Assembly (NCBI GenBank): GCA_050998805.1
Contig: JBPCPV010000016.1
Span: forward strand, 1 to 64,000
Reading direction: 5' to 3'
Source of the DNA: JAICKM01 sp050998805
Lineage (GTDB): Bacteria > Chloroflexota > Chloroflexia > QHBQ01 > JAICKM01
DNA length: 64,000 bases
Part shown: positions 23,782 through 33,885 of the stretch, one piece after another
Numbering within the stretch: position 1 is the first letter of the stretch
Layout of the letters: each line of letters begins with the position of its first letter
Translations under genes and position numbers: made by a program
Notes under the pieces: generated by a model
Databases searched by the model: none
Told to the model about the DNA's origin: nothing
The model's input: the letters and a program-made list of their open reading frames with translations, nothing else

Positions 23782-25991
23782 TTATCGCAGATCCAGCCCC
23801 GTCAGGCGGAAGGCCAGCTTGCGCTTGTCGCCGGTCGCGCCTCCGGCCTCGGCAGGCGTGACCGACTTCGCGCTGCTGCGGAAGTCTATCTCGTTGAGGC
23901 CGGGGGAGAGGCGGAGGCTGCCGGCGTCGTATGTCCCCAGGCCCGGCGTGATGTGGGGCCGAAGGAGCGTCGTGCCGTTGAGCACAACTTCGAGGTCCGC
24001 CTCGCCCGCGAAGGTCGCCGCGCTGAAGCGCAGGTGCCGGGTCTCGTCAGCCTTCGTCTCGATATAGAGGCTCGAGCGGCGCGTGCTCCACCTGTACGTC
24101 TGCCCGCCCACCGTCTCGGGCTTGTACCAGCCGCTGCCGAGCCAGATCAGCTCGGTCGTCGGCACTTGCGGCACCCTGTAGGCGGTTAGCTGGTCGTCGT
24201 CGGCGACCACCGCCGAGCGGTCGGGGAAAAGCCGGCGGAGGTAGGCTTCCCACGGCAGATTGTCGCCCGGCTGCTCGAAGCTGTCGTCGTGCTTGTAGTA
24301 GACAATGTACGGCACGCCGTAGTAGTTCAGCACCGCGAACGGGTCGAGCGGAAGCAGGATGTCGGGGGGAACCGGGCCGGTGTTCAGGTCTAAGAACGGG
24401 TGGAACGGCGACGACGGGTCGGAGTAGTAGTCGTGGACTTTGCGGGCGATGTACCCCCCGAAGATCGGCTTGCCGTGTACCGTCTGGTAAAACATTCGGG
24501 CGTGGTCGCGCACATAGTGCGTCGTGATCGGCATTTCGAGGAGCGGCAGATCCCCCGGCTCCCCGGCGAGCTTCGAGAAGAACGGCGAGAGGCTGACTTT
24601 GTGTACCGGCTGGGGCAACGTCGCCAGCTCGCCGAGCGAGAGCGCGAGTAGCAGAACGAGCGCCGCGAACTCCGGCAGGCGGTGGGTAGCCGGGCGCAAG
24701 CGTACACTTCGCTTCCGCACCCAAGCCAAGAGGAAGGCCACACCGCAACCTGCCAGCACATCGAGACCGAGGTCCGCCAGCACAACGAAGCGGCGGGGCA
24801 CACGCGAAATCGAGACGAACGGCAGGTTCCGCAGCAAGAGGTAGGGCAGCGGTATGCCGGTTGTGCCGCCCACAGCCCCGGCGTCTCCCCACTTGAGATA
24901 GGGGCCGAGCGCGAGAACGACGCCGACGGCCACCAGAAGCAGCCAGAACACGCCCCGCCGCCGCATACGCACCGCCCCGACCGCGCCTAGCGCCAGCGCA
25001 GTCCAGCCGAGCGGCCCCAGGAACCAGACCGGCGGGACCATCCGCGTGTCCTTCGCGGCTGTGATCAGGTCGAGCGGACTCAGCGAAAACCGCACCTCGT
25101 AATCCGGGCCGCTCACCAGCTCGAACGTCGGGTCGCTGCCTGCGCGGATCGTGTCGCGCAGGAATGGCGCGGCGAGGGCTGCCCATGCCCCCAGCACCAG
25201 GCCGGCCGCGAACAACGTCCGCCGGAACTCGCGGGGCGTTCGGCCAACCTCACCAGCGCCAGCAAGCCGACCGCGCCAAGCAGGTAGAGCGCGAGATACC
25301 AACTCGTGAAGGTCGCGCCGAGCAGGCAGCCGACCGCAAGCAGCCCGTCGCGCGGGCGTCGCTCGCCCTCCGGCAGGTAGAGCCACCTGTGCATGAAAAG
25401 CACGCCGAGCGGCAGCCATTCGAGCGCCATCAATTCAAGTTGCGCCTCGTGGATATGGTATCGGTGGAACGCGCCGAAGCTGAACAGCACTCCCGCCATC
25501 AGCCCGCCTCCGGCGCTGCCGGTCAGGTAGTACACAAGCCAGTACATGCCGAGGCTGGTGAGCACAAGGTGGAGCAGCAGCAGCAGATTGTAGGCGAGCG
25601 TCGGCCCGACCGTCGGCCCCGCGAGCAGCAGTACCGGCAACGCGAGCAGGCCGTTCAGCGGCTGGAGCGTGTGGTAGTAGAGCGGCAGTGGGGCGGCGGC
25701 GTCACGATACGGGTAGTAGAGCCGGTCGGTATAGAACGGGTCGGTGTGCTCGCCGAGCAGGGCAGTCTTAAACCACCAGAGATCCCAGCGGCTCACCCCG
25801 GCGTCGGGCGTGATGCTCCGCCCGTTGTCGGCCATGCCGTAGATCATGCTGCCGCCGAGGTCGCCGGCGAGCGGCCAGGTCATCAGTACCGCCAGCACGA
25901 GGAAGAGCGCGACCGGACCGAGCGCCCGCACCGTGCGGCTGCCTGCCGTCGCCCGTATTGATCGCGCGCTGAGGGTCGCTTCGGTGTCCAT
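23782..25991 (-). pseudogene. GT-C-like polytopic membrane protein, interrupted by one frameshift
   Basis: Two overlapping reading frames together encode one ~735-residue protein. The N-terminal part (from ATG 25991) has a membrane segment ending MTWPLAGDLGG, the FYTDRLYYPY loop and several helices. The C-terminal part continues from about 25240 with EFRRTLFAAGLVLGAWAALA, more helices, SRVPRRFVVLADLG and a soluble C-terminal domain. The break falls at a CGCCCCGCG run on the coding strand; one extra C would restore the frame, so a sequencing or assembly error is as likely as mutation. It resembles the gene at 33882-35663 throughout, so the two are paralogues. A glycan- or lipid-related transferase role is guessed from topology. 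Confidence 0.75.
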
Positions 25992-25999
25992 GCAGGCAT

Positions 26000-26029
26000 A
26001 TTATACATGCGCCGGTCGGCACAGGGCAA
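26000..26029 (-). promoter_or_regulatory. Promoter giving a near-leaderless transcript
   Basis: Minus-strand TTGCCC (26024-26029), an 18-base spacer and TATAAT (26000-26005) end only eight bases before the ATG at 25991. The mRNA would thus start at or next to the start codon. Confidence 0.6.
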
Positions 26030-26108
26030 GAGCGGTTGTCATGGCCCCCTATTTGCTGTATCCATGTGCAAAACACCAGATGCCGCCTGGGATGCAAAGG
26101 AGTATACA

Positions 26109-26363
26109 ATGACCCAACAAGAGAGCAACGCCAAGCAGATGGAGCACAAGACTACCGTCCACACGCATGACCACTGGCATGTGAGCCACCACCACATCGG
26201 CCAGGGAGCGAACGAGTTTGAACATCGCTCGACCTATCACACCCACGAGCATAGCCACTCCGGCTATGAGTTCGAGGCCGATCATCCCGAAGAGCACAGC
26301 GACGGGGACCATGCATCGAAGGCCCATGTGCATGACCACTCTAATCCAGTAGGCATCGGCTGA
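26109..26363 (+). CDS. Small histidine-rich protein, probable metal binder
   Basis: The 84-residue acidic protein contains about 19 histidines arranged in HTHDHWHVSHHH, YHTHEHSHS and HVHDHS clusters, with aspartate and glutamate between them. There is no signal peptide and no membrane segment. Such composition suits binding of zinc, nickel or copper. Related short His-rich proteins with an xHTHEHxH motif recur in Actinobacteria and Chloroflexota without known function. The ATG at 26109 follows AAAGGAG at good spacing. It is divergent from the GT-C-like gene and followed by a small hairpin and deoC. A storage or metallochaperone role is inference. Confidence 0.75.
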   Translation: MTQQESNAKQMEHKTTVHTHDHWHVSHHHIGQGANEFEHRSTYHTHEHSHSGYEFEADHPEEHSDGDHASKAHVHDHSNPVGIG

Positions 26364-26439
26364 CCGCTGACGCCAGCCACGCCCCTTGACTCGGCGGCGG
26401 CTTTGCGCGAAAATGAACCTATACGCGCGAAGGTTACTC

Positions 26440-26460
26440 CCCTCTCCGCTTAGGAGAGGG
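26440..26460. repeat. Hairpin CCCTCTCC/GGAGAGGG upstream of deoC
   Basis: A perfect 8-bp stem with loop GCTTA is followed by CCAGGGGGTGAGG, whose GTGAGG serves as the ribosome site of deoC. The whole word resembles a repeat seen in many bacterial genomes. It could sequester the ribosome site or end the His-rich transcript, but it lacks a T tract. Confidence 0.55.
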
Positions 26461-26477
26461 CCAGGGGGTGAGGTAGA

Positions 26478-27467
26478 ATGACTACTACGCTGGAGCGAGC
26501 CAAAGCTGCGGTTGAGATTCAGCCGCGCAACACGGGCACGCCGCTTGACTTGGGGCCGGTGCGCGCCGTGCGGGTCAACCGCAGCGCCGTCGAGCGCCGG
26601 GCCGCGACGATGGGCACGCGGCGCACGGTCAAGAAGCAGTGGCAAGCGGCATGGCTGCTGCGCGCCGTCACCTGCATTGACCTGACGACGCTGGCCGGCG
26701 ACGACACGCCGGGCACGGTGCAGCGACTCTGCGCGAAGGCCCGACGTCCTGTGCGCGCCGAAATACTCGACGCGCTCGGCATGGGCGATGGGCCGCTCAC
26801 AGTCGGGGCGGTCTGCGTCTACCACAACATGGTGACGATCGCAGTCGAGGCCCTCGCCGGATCGGGCATCCCGGTGGCGGCGGTCTCGACCGGCTTCCCT
26901 GCGGGGCAGACACCCCTGCGCCTCAAGATCGAGGAGATCCGCGAGTCGGTGGAGGCCGGCGCGGCGGAGATAGACATAGTGATCTCGCGCGCCCATGTTC
27001 TCACCGGCAACTGGGCGGCGCTCTACGACGAGGTGGCGGCGTTTCGCTCTGCTTGCGGCCCCGCCCACATGAAGGCGATCCTGGCCGTCGGCGATCTCGC
27101 CATGCTCCGGCAGGTGGGGCAGGCCAGCCTCGTCTGTATGCAGGCCGGAGCCGACTTCATCAAGACCTCGACCGGCAAAGAGGCGGTGAACGCGACGCTG
27201 CCTGCGGGCCTTGTCATGGTGCGCGCCATCCGCGAGTACCACGAGCAGACCGGCTACCGCGTCGGCTTCAAGCCGGCCGGCGGCATACGCACGGCGAAGG
27301 AGTCGCTCGAATGGCTGATCATGATGAAGGAAGAGCTAGGCGACGCATGGCTGCGCCCAGCCCTGTTCCGCATCGGTGCCAGCAGCCTCCTCGCCGACAT
27401 AGAGCGCCAGCTCTTGCACTACGTGACCGGCCGGTACGCGGCGGGGCACCACAACCCGATGGCTTAG
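26478..27467 (+). CDS. deoC: Deoxyribose-phosphate aldolase
   Basis: The 329-residue protein is a class I aldolase that splits 2-deoxyribose-5-phosphate into glyceraldehyde-3-phosphate and acetaldehyde in deoxynucleoside catabolism. The Schiff-base lysine is in ADFIKTSTGK. The second lysine is in VGFKPAGGIRT, and the ACIDLTTLAGD-like N-terminal block (here TCIDLTTLAGD) is present. It carries about 60 extra N-terminal residues compared with short bacterial DeoC, like the longer DeoC subgroup. The ATG follows GTGAGG within the hairpin region. Confidence 0.93.
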   Translation: MTTTLERAKAAVEIQPRNTGTPLDLGPVRAVRVNRSAVERRAATMGTRRTVKKQWQAAWLLRAVTCIDLTTLAGDDTPGTVQRLCAKARRPVRAEILDALGMGDGPLTVGAVCVYHNMVTIAVEALAGSGIPVAAVSTGFPAGQTPLRLKIEEIRESVEAGAAEIDIVISRAHVLTGNWAALYDEVAAFRSACGPAHMKAILAVGDLAMLRQVGQASLVCMQAGADFIKTSTGKEAVNATLPAGLVMVRAIREYHEQTGYRVGFKPAGGIRTAKESLEWLIMMKEELGDAWLRPALFRIGASSLLADIERQLLHYVTGRYAAGHHNPMA

Positions 27468-27511
27468 GGATCTCAGCCGAAAGACCGATAGCATAATCCA
27501 AACAAATGTGC

Positions 27512-27517
27512 TATAAT
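27512..27517 (+). promoter_or_regulatory. -10 box of the uvrB promoter
   Basis: A perfect TATAAT lies 49 bases before the uvrB start; the sequence 17 bases upstream (TAGCAT, 27489-27494) is a poor -35. No LexA-like palindrome is evident around it. Confidence 0.5.
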
Positions 27518-27532
27518 AGACATCCGACAACC

Positions 27533-27553
27533 ACCCACTGCCTACCGCCTACT
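27533..27553. repeat. Heptanucleotide array (GCCTACC-type) in the uvrB leader
   Basis: CCCACT, GCCTACC and GCCTACT units lie between the -10 box and the GAGGAGGAG ribosome site, using the same word as the array at 10254-10274. Confidence 0.7.
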
Positions 27554-27565
27554 TGAGGAGGAGAG

Positions 27566-29541
<1,976 letters not shown>

Positions 29542-29542
<1 letters not shown>

Positions 29543-30240
29543 TGCCCGCCTACCAGGCTGTGCTTTTCGATGCGGGCGACACACTCATAGACTTCTACAG
29601 CGCCGACGTGCGCGTGGCCGACACCGTGCGCGAGTGGACCGGTCGGGAGGCGTCGGCGGAGCAGATAGCGCGAGCCTTCGAGGCCGCCTGGCACCACGCT
29701 TTCGACGGCAAGGCCGACCTGCTTTGGGTGGACGACGAGGAGACGGAGCGCCGCTACTGGGGCGGCTACTACACCGGCTGGCTGCGCGCCGTCGGCATCG
29801 AGCCGGTGCCCGGCCTCGTGGAGCAGCTTGTGGAGGACACCCTCCGGCTCGATAGCTACGATGCCTTCCCCGACGCCGCCGAAACGCTCGCCGCGCTGCA
29901 CAGCCAGGGACTGCGCCTGGTGCTGATCTCCAACGCCTTCCCCTCGATGCAGAAGATCATGCAGCAGCTCGACCTTGAGCGCCGTTTCGACGCCTGCCTC
30001 TACTCGTGGAGCGCAGGCTACGAAAAGCCGCACCCAGCTATCTTCGAGTTGGCGCTCAAAGCCGCAGGCGTGCCTGCCTCCGCAGCCTGCTTCGTAGACG
30101 ACACGGCAGGCCACATCGAGGCCGCCATCTCCCTGGGCATCGGCGGCTTCCTGCTCGACCGCCACAACCGCCACCCCGGCACGGCGCTTCCCCGGATCAC
30201 CGGGCTGCGGGAGCTACTCCCCAGGCTCAGTAGGCGGTAG
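29542..30240 (+). CDS. HAD-superfamily hydrolase
   Basis: The 232-residue protein is a HAD phosphatase with an alpha-helical cap. The nucleophile motif is VLFDAGDTLIDF (DxGDT), motif II is LISNAF, motif III is the lysine in GYEKPHP, and motif IV is CFVDDTAGH. It would hydrolyse a small phosphorylated metabolite; the substrate is unknown. The ATG at 29542 overlaps the uvrB stop (TGATG), so translation is coupled. A GTG one codon earlier is possible. Confidence 0.88.
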
Positions 30241-30246
30241 GCAGCG

Positions 30247-31332
30247 TCAGCTCCCCGGCATCGCTAGCATCAGGCTCTCCAGCACCAGGCGCGGGCTGAC
30301 GTTCTGGGATAGCTGCTCCTGCGCCGCCGTGACGGCAGCCAGGAAGCTGCCGATCTGCTGCGGGCTGAGGCGTCCGGCGGCCTTTTCGAGCGCGGGCAGC
30401 CGGTCGGTGTTCTGCACCAGGGAGGGCGCGCCCACTCGCACCACCAGCAGGTCGCGCCACCAGATCGCAAGCTGCGTCAGGGCATCGAACACCACCGGGC
30501 GGTTCTGCGAGAAGCCTGCGGCGAGGTCGGCGGCCCATGCGAAGCGCGCGGGTAGGTCGGCGGCGGGCAGTGCGGCAAGGCTGTCGAGCTGCTCGTCGCG
30601 GGACGCCAGCCGCTCTGGGTGCGCGGCAGCCTCCGCCGCCCAGCCGAAGCGCCCGCCGGAGAGCGCGGCCAGCAGCTCCGCCCGCGCCGGTGCCGTGCCC
30701 CGCTCGCGCAGCGCCGCCGCTATCACCTCCCGGCCCAGCGGACGCAGCGTCACGATCTGGGACCGCGAGGGGATCGTCGTCGGCAGCGTCGAGGGGTCCG
30801 CCGCCAGCAGCAGCAGCACCGCGTAGGGCGGCGGCTCCTCGAGCGTCTTCAGCAGAGCGTTAGCCGCAGGCAGGCTCATCGCGTCGGCGTCCTCCAAGAC
30901 CGCGACCCGCCATTCGCCTTCGTAGGGCCGCAAACTGAGACCCGACTGTAGCGCGCGGATCGTGCCGATCGACAGGTCTTTGTTCACCTTGCCCTGCTGC
31001 TCCGGCTCCGCCGCCTGCCGTGCCAGGCTGTACCAGTCCACGTCGGGGTAGACGCCGCGCGCAATCCGCGTGCAGTTCCGGCACCGCCCGCACGGCACGT
31101 CGGGCTGCCTGCCCTCCTCGCCGAGCGCGGCGGGGTCGCCGGTGCAGAACAATGCCTGGGCGAAGAGCCGCGCCAGTGTCGCCTTGCCGGACTGCGGCGG
31201 CCCGATCAGCAGGTAGGCGTGGGCCAGCCTCCCGGTGAGCGCCCGCCGCAGTATGCCGACCGCCGCTCCATGCCCGACCACCGGCCATTCTCCCGCCGCG
31301 CTCTTGCTGAGCGTCGGGGCTTCTGCGTTCAT
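30247..31332 (-). CDS. holB: DNA polymerase III delta' subunit
   Basis: The 361-residue AAA+ clamp-loader subunit has a P-loop GPPQSGKATLA, zinc-type cysteines CGRCRNC with an upstream cysteine, a Walker B-like region VLEDADAMS, and the sensor block ALLKTLEEPPPYAV characteristic of delta'/gamma-tau proteins. It lacks the long tau C terminus, so delta' is the best call. The ATG at 31332 is followed by NAEAPTLSKS and preceded by GAGGAGG 12 bases upstream. Farther upstream in-frame starts run through the promoter. It is convergent with the HAD gene with a six-base gap. Confidence 0.88.
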   Translation of the reverse strand: MNAEAPTLSKSAAGEWPVVGHGAAVGILRRALTGRLAHAYLLIGPPQSGKATLARLFAQALFCTGDPAALGEEGRQPDVPCGRCRNCTRIARGVYPDVDWYSLARQAAEPEQQGKVNKDLSIGTIRALQSGLSLRPYEGEWRVAVLEDADAMSLPAANALLKTLEEPPPYAVLLLLAADPSTLPTTIPSRSQIVTLRPLGREVIAAALRERGTAPARAELLAALSGGRFGWAAEAAAHPERLASRDEQLDSLAALPAADLPARFAWAADLAAGFSQNRPVVFDALTQLAIWWRDLLVVRVGAPSLVQNTDRLPALEKAAGRLSPQQIGSFLAAVTAAQEQLSQNVSPRLVLESLMLAMPGS

Positions 31333-31366
31333 TGTGCTGCCGGTCCTCCTCGATAGTCTACCGTGT

Positions 31367-31395
31367 ATTATACACGAACGCAGCGGGGGCAGAAA
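31367..31395 (-). promoter_or_regulatory. Predicted promoter of holB
   Basis: Minus-strand TATAAT (31367-31372) lies within a TGTATAATACA palindrome-like context. TTTCTG (31390-31395), 17 bases upstream, is a weak -35. Confidence 0.5.
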
Positions 31396-31397
31396 GC

Positions 31398-31418
31398 GTA
31401 GTGCGTAGTGCGTGGTGA
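31398..31418. repeat. Heptanucleotide array, GTAGTGC x2 plus GTGGTGA
   Basis: Three seven-base units just upstream of the holB -35 region; the word is the complement-related form of the ACTACGC array at 49904. Confidence 0.7.
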
Positions 31419-31493
31419 CGGGGCCGCCGTCCCGGCGGCGGGACAGCTTGACCGGTCCACGGGCGGGGCCATGTCTTACAGCTGTGGGAGCAG

Positions 31494-31526
31494 CGTCTGT
31501 GGGAGAGCGGCTCCGCCCTCGATGTC
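31494..31526 (-). repeat. Dispersed 32-bp repeat (family R2), inverted copy
   Basis: The minus strand reads ACATCGAGGGCGGAG, a short stretch, then CTCTCCCACAGACG. It is similar to 31575-31606 and 49862-49893. Confidence 0.6.
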
Positions 31527-31574
31527 CCACACCCACCCGACACTCACTCCGCTGGCAACAGACTCTGGGCAAGC

Positions 31575-31606
31575 AAATCGAGCACAGGGCGACTCTCCCT
31601 CAGACG
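31575..31606 (+). repeat. Dispersed 32-bp repeat (family R2)
   Basis: AATCGAGCACAGGGCGACTC continuing CTCCCTCAGACG matches 49862-49893 at most positions and is the inverted counterpart of 31494-31526. Confidence 0.65.
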
Positions 31607-31628
31607 TTCCCTCTGCCCCAGACACCCG

Positions 31629-31663
31629 CTGACGGCTGACCACTGACCACTGACCACTGACGT
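31629..31663. repeat. Heptanucleotide array, CTGACCA-type (5 units)
   Basis: CTGACGG, three perfect CTGACCA units and CTGACGT follow in phase, ending about 40 bases before the -10 box of the next gene. Confidence 0.85.
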
Positions 31664-31742
31664 TGAAACGCCCCGCCCTGCCAATCCGTAGCAAAGTGTG
31701 ATACAATAGGGATGTCAGTGGCGATAGTAAGGAGGCGAGACG

Positions 31743-32600
31743 ATGCTTACTGTGCTGGATGGCGGGCTGCTGGTGGCCCTGGTGCTCTTCGCATTCGCCG
31801 GGGTGCGGCGCGGGGCTTGGCCCGAAGTCGTCACGCTCGGTGGGCTGCTGCTCGGCGCGCTGCTCGCCGACGAGTGGGGCGAACCCTGGGGCGGCGACCT
31901 CGCGGGGATGGCCGGCTTCCTCGGCCCCTCTGGGGCGCGGATGGTCGTGCGGGGGCTGCTCTTCCTCGTGCCGCTGCTCGTCGTCGGCTACGGGGGCGCG
32001 CTGCTGCTGCCGAAGGGCAACCGTCCGGGGCGTGCGGCGCGGCTTGGCGGTGGGCTGCTCGGCCTGTTCAACGGCTCGGCGATCCTCGGCCTGCTGCTCC
32101 GCAACTGGCACTACAGCCAGGGCGCGTCCGGCAGCCCCCTCACCACCGACCCAATCACCAACGCCTTCCTTGAGTGGGCCGGATGGTGGCCGGTCCTGCT
32201 CGCCGCCGGCGGCCTGGTCGCGGTCCTCACGGCGGTTGTCCGCCGCCCGCGCACGGCACCGAAACCTGCTCCGCAGCCGGTTGTGGCGGCCTCTGTAACC
32301 GGCGGCGTTCCCTCGCCGACAGGCTACAGCCCCGCATACGCCTCCACCGACCCGTTCGCCGGTATGGGTAATACGCAGTACTCGCCAGGCGCTTCGGCAA
32401 GTCCGTCCGCCGCCCCGCCCGACAACGGCACCCGCGCAGCTCAGCCATCGGCCACGCCGGTGGCCTCGGCAACGGCAGCCGAGCCGCCGTTGCCCACACC
32501 CCGGCCCGTCGGCTCCGGCACGCGGCGCTGCCGTACCTGCTCCGAGCCTCTGGCACCGGGCGCGGCCTTCTGCACGAACTGCGGCACACCGGTCACATGA
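31743..32600 (+). CDS. CvpA-like membrane protein with C-terminal zinc ribbon
   Basis: The 285-residue protein has four N-terminal hydrophobic helices within residues 1-165, laid out as in CvpA-family proteins (VLDGGLLVALVLFAFAGVRRG...). A long Ser/Pro/Ala-rich linker and a terminal CRTC/FCTNC zinc ribbon follow. CvpA proteins are linked to colicin V production and envelope stress, but the function is not settled, and this assignment is moderate. The ATG follows AAGGAGG at ideal spacing. It is followed after one base by the AI-2E family gene. Confidence 0.65.
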   Translation: MLTVLDGGLLVALVLFAFAGVRRGAWPEVVTLGGLLLGALLADEWGEPWGGDLAGMAGFLGPSGARMVVRGLLFLVPLLVVGYGGALLLPKGNRPGRAARLGGGLLGLFNGSAILGLLLRNWHYSQGASGSPLTTDPITNAFLEWAGWWPVLLAAGGLVAVLTAVVRRPRTAPKPAPQPVVAASVTGGVPSPTGYSPAYASTDPFAGMGNTQYSPGASASPSAAPPDNGTRAAQPSATPVASATAAEPPLPTPRPVGSGTRRCRTCSEPLAPGAAFCTNCGTPVT

Positions 32601-32601
32601 G

Positions 32602-33885
32602 ATGAACAACAACCGCTGGCTACAGGCCCTGATTATCCTGCTGGTGGTTATTGCAGCGTCGTGGCTCGCCAGCCAGCTTTGGTTGCTGATCATCCAGTTC
32701 GCGGGCATCATCCTGCTGTTTTTCCTGGCGTGGCTGCTCGCCTTCGCGCTCAGTCCGATGGCGCGGCGGCTCCAGGCGGCGGGGCTGGCCCAGCCTCCGG
32801 CGGTCACTATAGTCTACCTGGCGATGCTGCTCGTGCTGGCGCTGACCGGGCTGCTCCTCTTCCCGATCTTGGCCGTCCAGATCCAGACGCTGATCAACAA
32901 CACCCCAGGCTACACCACACAGTTGGAGAATCTCAGTATCCAGATGCAGGATCAGCTCCAGACCTGGGGCGTGCGTGTCCAAGACATCAACTTCAGCAGC
33001 CTCTACGGCACACTCGGCGAGCAAGTGAAGAACGTCGGCGGCAGCGTGCTCAACTTCGTGACCGGACTGGCGGCCTTCCTGTTCAACGCGATCATCGTGC
33101 TGCTGCTCTCTTTCTACTTCATGAAGGACGGCACGCGGATGTTCAACAACGCCGTGGCGATCTTGCCGCCGACGCTGGCCGAAGAGGTCGAGTTGATGGG
33201 CACCTCTATCGGGCGGGCGTTCGGCGGCTTCCTGCGCGGCCAACTCCTCTTCGCGCTGCTCTACGGCATTATAAACGCAATAATCATGCAGTTGTTCGGG
33301 CTGGATTATGTGCTGATCGCGTCTATTGTCGCGGGGCTGTTGATGGTGATCCCCCTGCTCGGCGGCTTCCTCGCCTATGTGCCGCCATTGCTGGTCGCTC
33401 TGGTGACGCCGAGCGCGGCGGGCAACTGGTGGCTGCTGCTGCTGGTGCTGTTCGTCGTGCAGACGCTGATGGTGCAGGTGGTCAGCCCCCGTATCATGGG
33501 CCAGGCGGTGGGGATGCACCCGCTGTTCGTGATCGCTGCGCTGCTGATCGGTCTACAGCTCGCGGGGCCGTGGGGCGCGCTCTTCGGTATCCCTGTCGCC
33601 GGAGTGCTCTACCAGGTAGCAGGACCATATACGGCGCGTCTGCGCGGCTTCTTCGATGTGCCCACGCCCGAAGAACCGGCCCTGGCCCTCGAAGGCACCA
33701 CACCGGCTGCGGTGGTTGCTCTGCCCGAGGCCCAACTCATGAGCGCCGTGCCGACCCCGACGCCTCTCGTTGCCGATGTGCGGAGGACGCGTACGCGGAT
33801 ACCAACTCCGCAGGCATCAGTCGGCATGCTCGTCCGCGGCCTGGGTCGGCGCGTCCAGGCTGTTCGCCGCCGCAGCCGCCCTTGA
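32602..33885 (+). CDS. AI-2E family transporter (PerM/TqsA-like)
   Basis: The 427-residue protein shows the AI-2E/PerM topology of about eight helices. N-terminal helix pairs are followed by an extended soluble segment with a SIQMQDQLQTWG-like amphipathic part, then LVIPLLGGFLAYVPP-like and VVSPRIMGQAVGMHPLFVIAA signatures. It would export a small solute or act in cation/proton antiport; the substrate is unknown. The C-terminal ~80 residues are a variable basic tail. The start follows the previous stop directly, and the TGA overlaps the TTG of the next gene. Confidence 0.87.
   Translation: MNNNRWLQALIILLVVIAASWLASQLWLLIIQFAGIILLFFLAWLLAFALSPMARRLQAAGLAQPPAVTIVYLAMLLVLALTGLLLFPILAVQIQTLINNTPGYTTQLENLSIQMQDQLQTWGVRVQDINFSSLYGTLGEQVKNVGGSVLNFVTGLAAFLFNAIIVLLLSFYFMKDGTRMFNNAVAILPPTLAEEVELMGTSIGRAFGGFLRGQLLFALLYGIINAIIMQLFGLDYVLIASIVAGLLMVIPLLGGFLAYVPPLLVALVTPSAAGNWWLLLLVLFVVQTLMVQVVSPRIMGQAVGMHPLFVIAALLIGLQLAGPWGALFGIPVAGVLYQVAGPYTARLRGFFDVPTPEEPALALEGTTPAAVVALPEAQLMSAVPTPTPLVADVRRTRTRIPTPQASVGMLVRGLGRRVQAVRRRSRP

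Larger units (their letters stand above)
31396..31742. other. Gene-free region with heptamer arrays and dispersed repeats
   Basis: Nothing coding is convincing here. It holds two heptanucleotide arrays, a GCCGCCG/CGGCGGC hairpin (31423-31439, identical stem to 10226-10242), two inverted copies of the 32-bp dispersed repeat, and a TACAAT -10 box (31702-31707) with a CTGCCA-like -35 for the CvpA-like gene. Confidence 0.7.
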
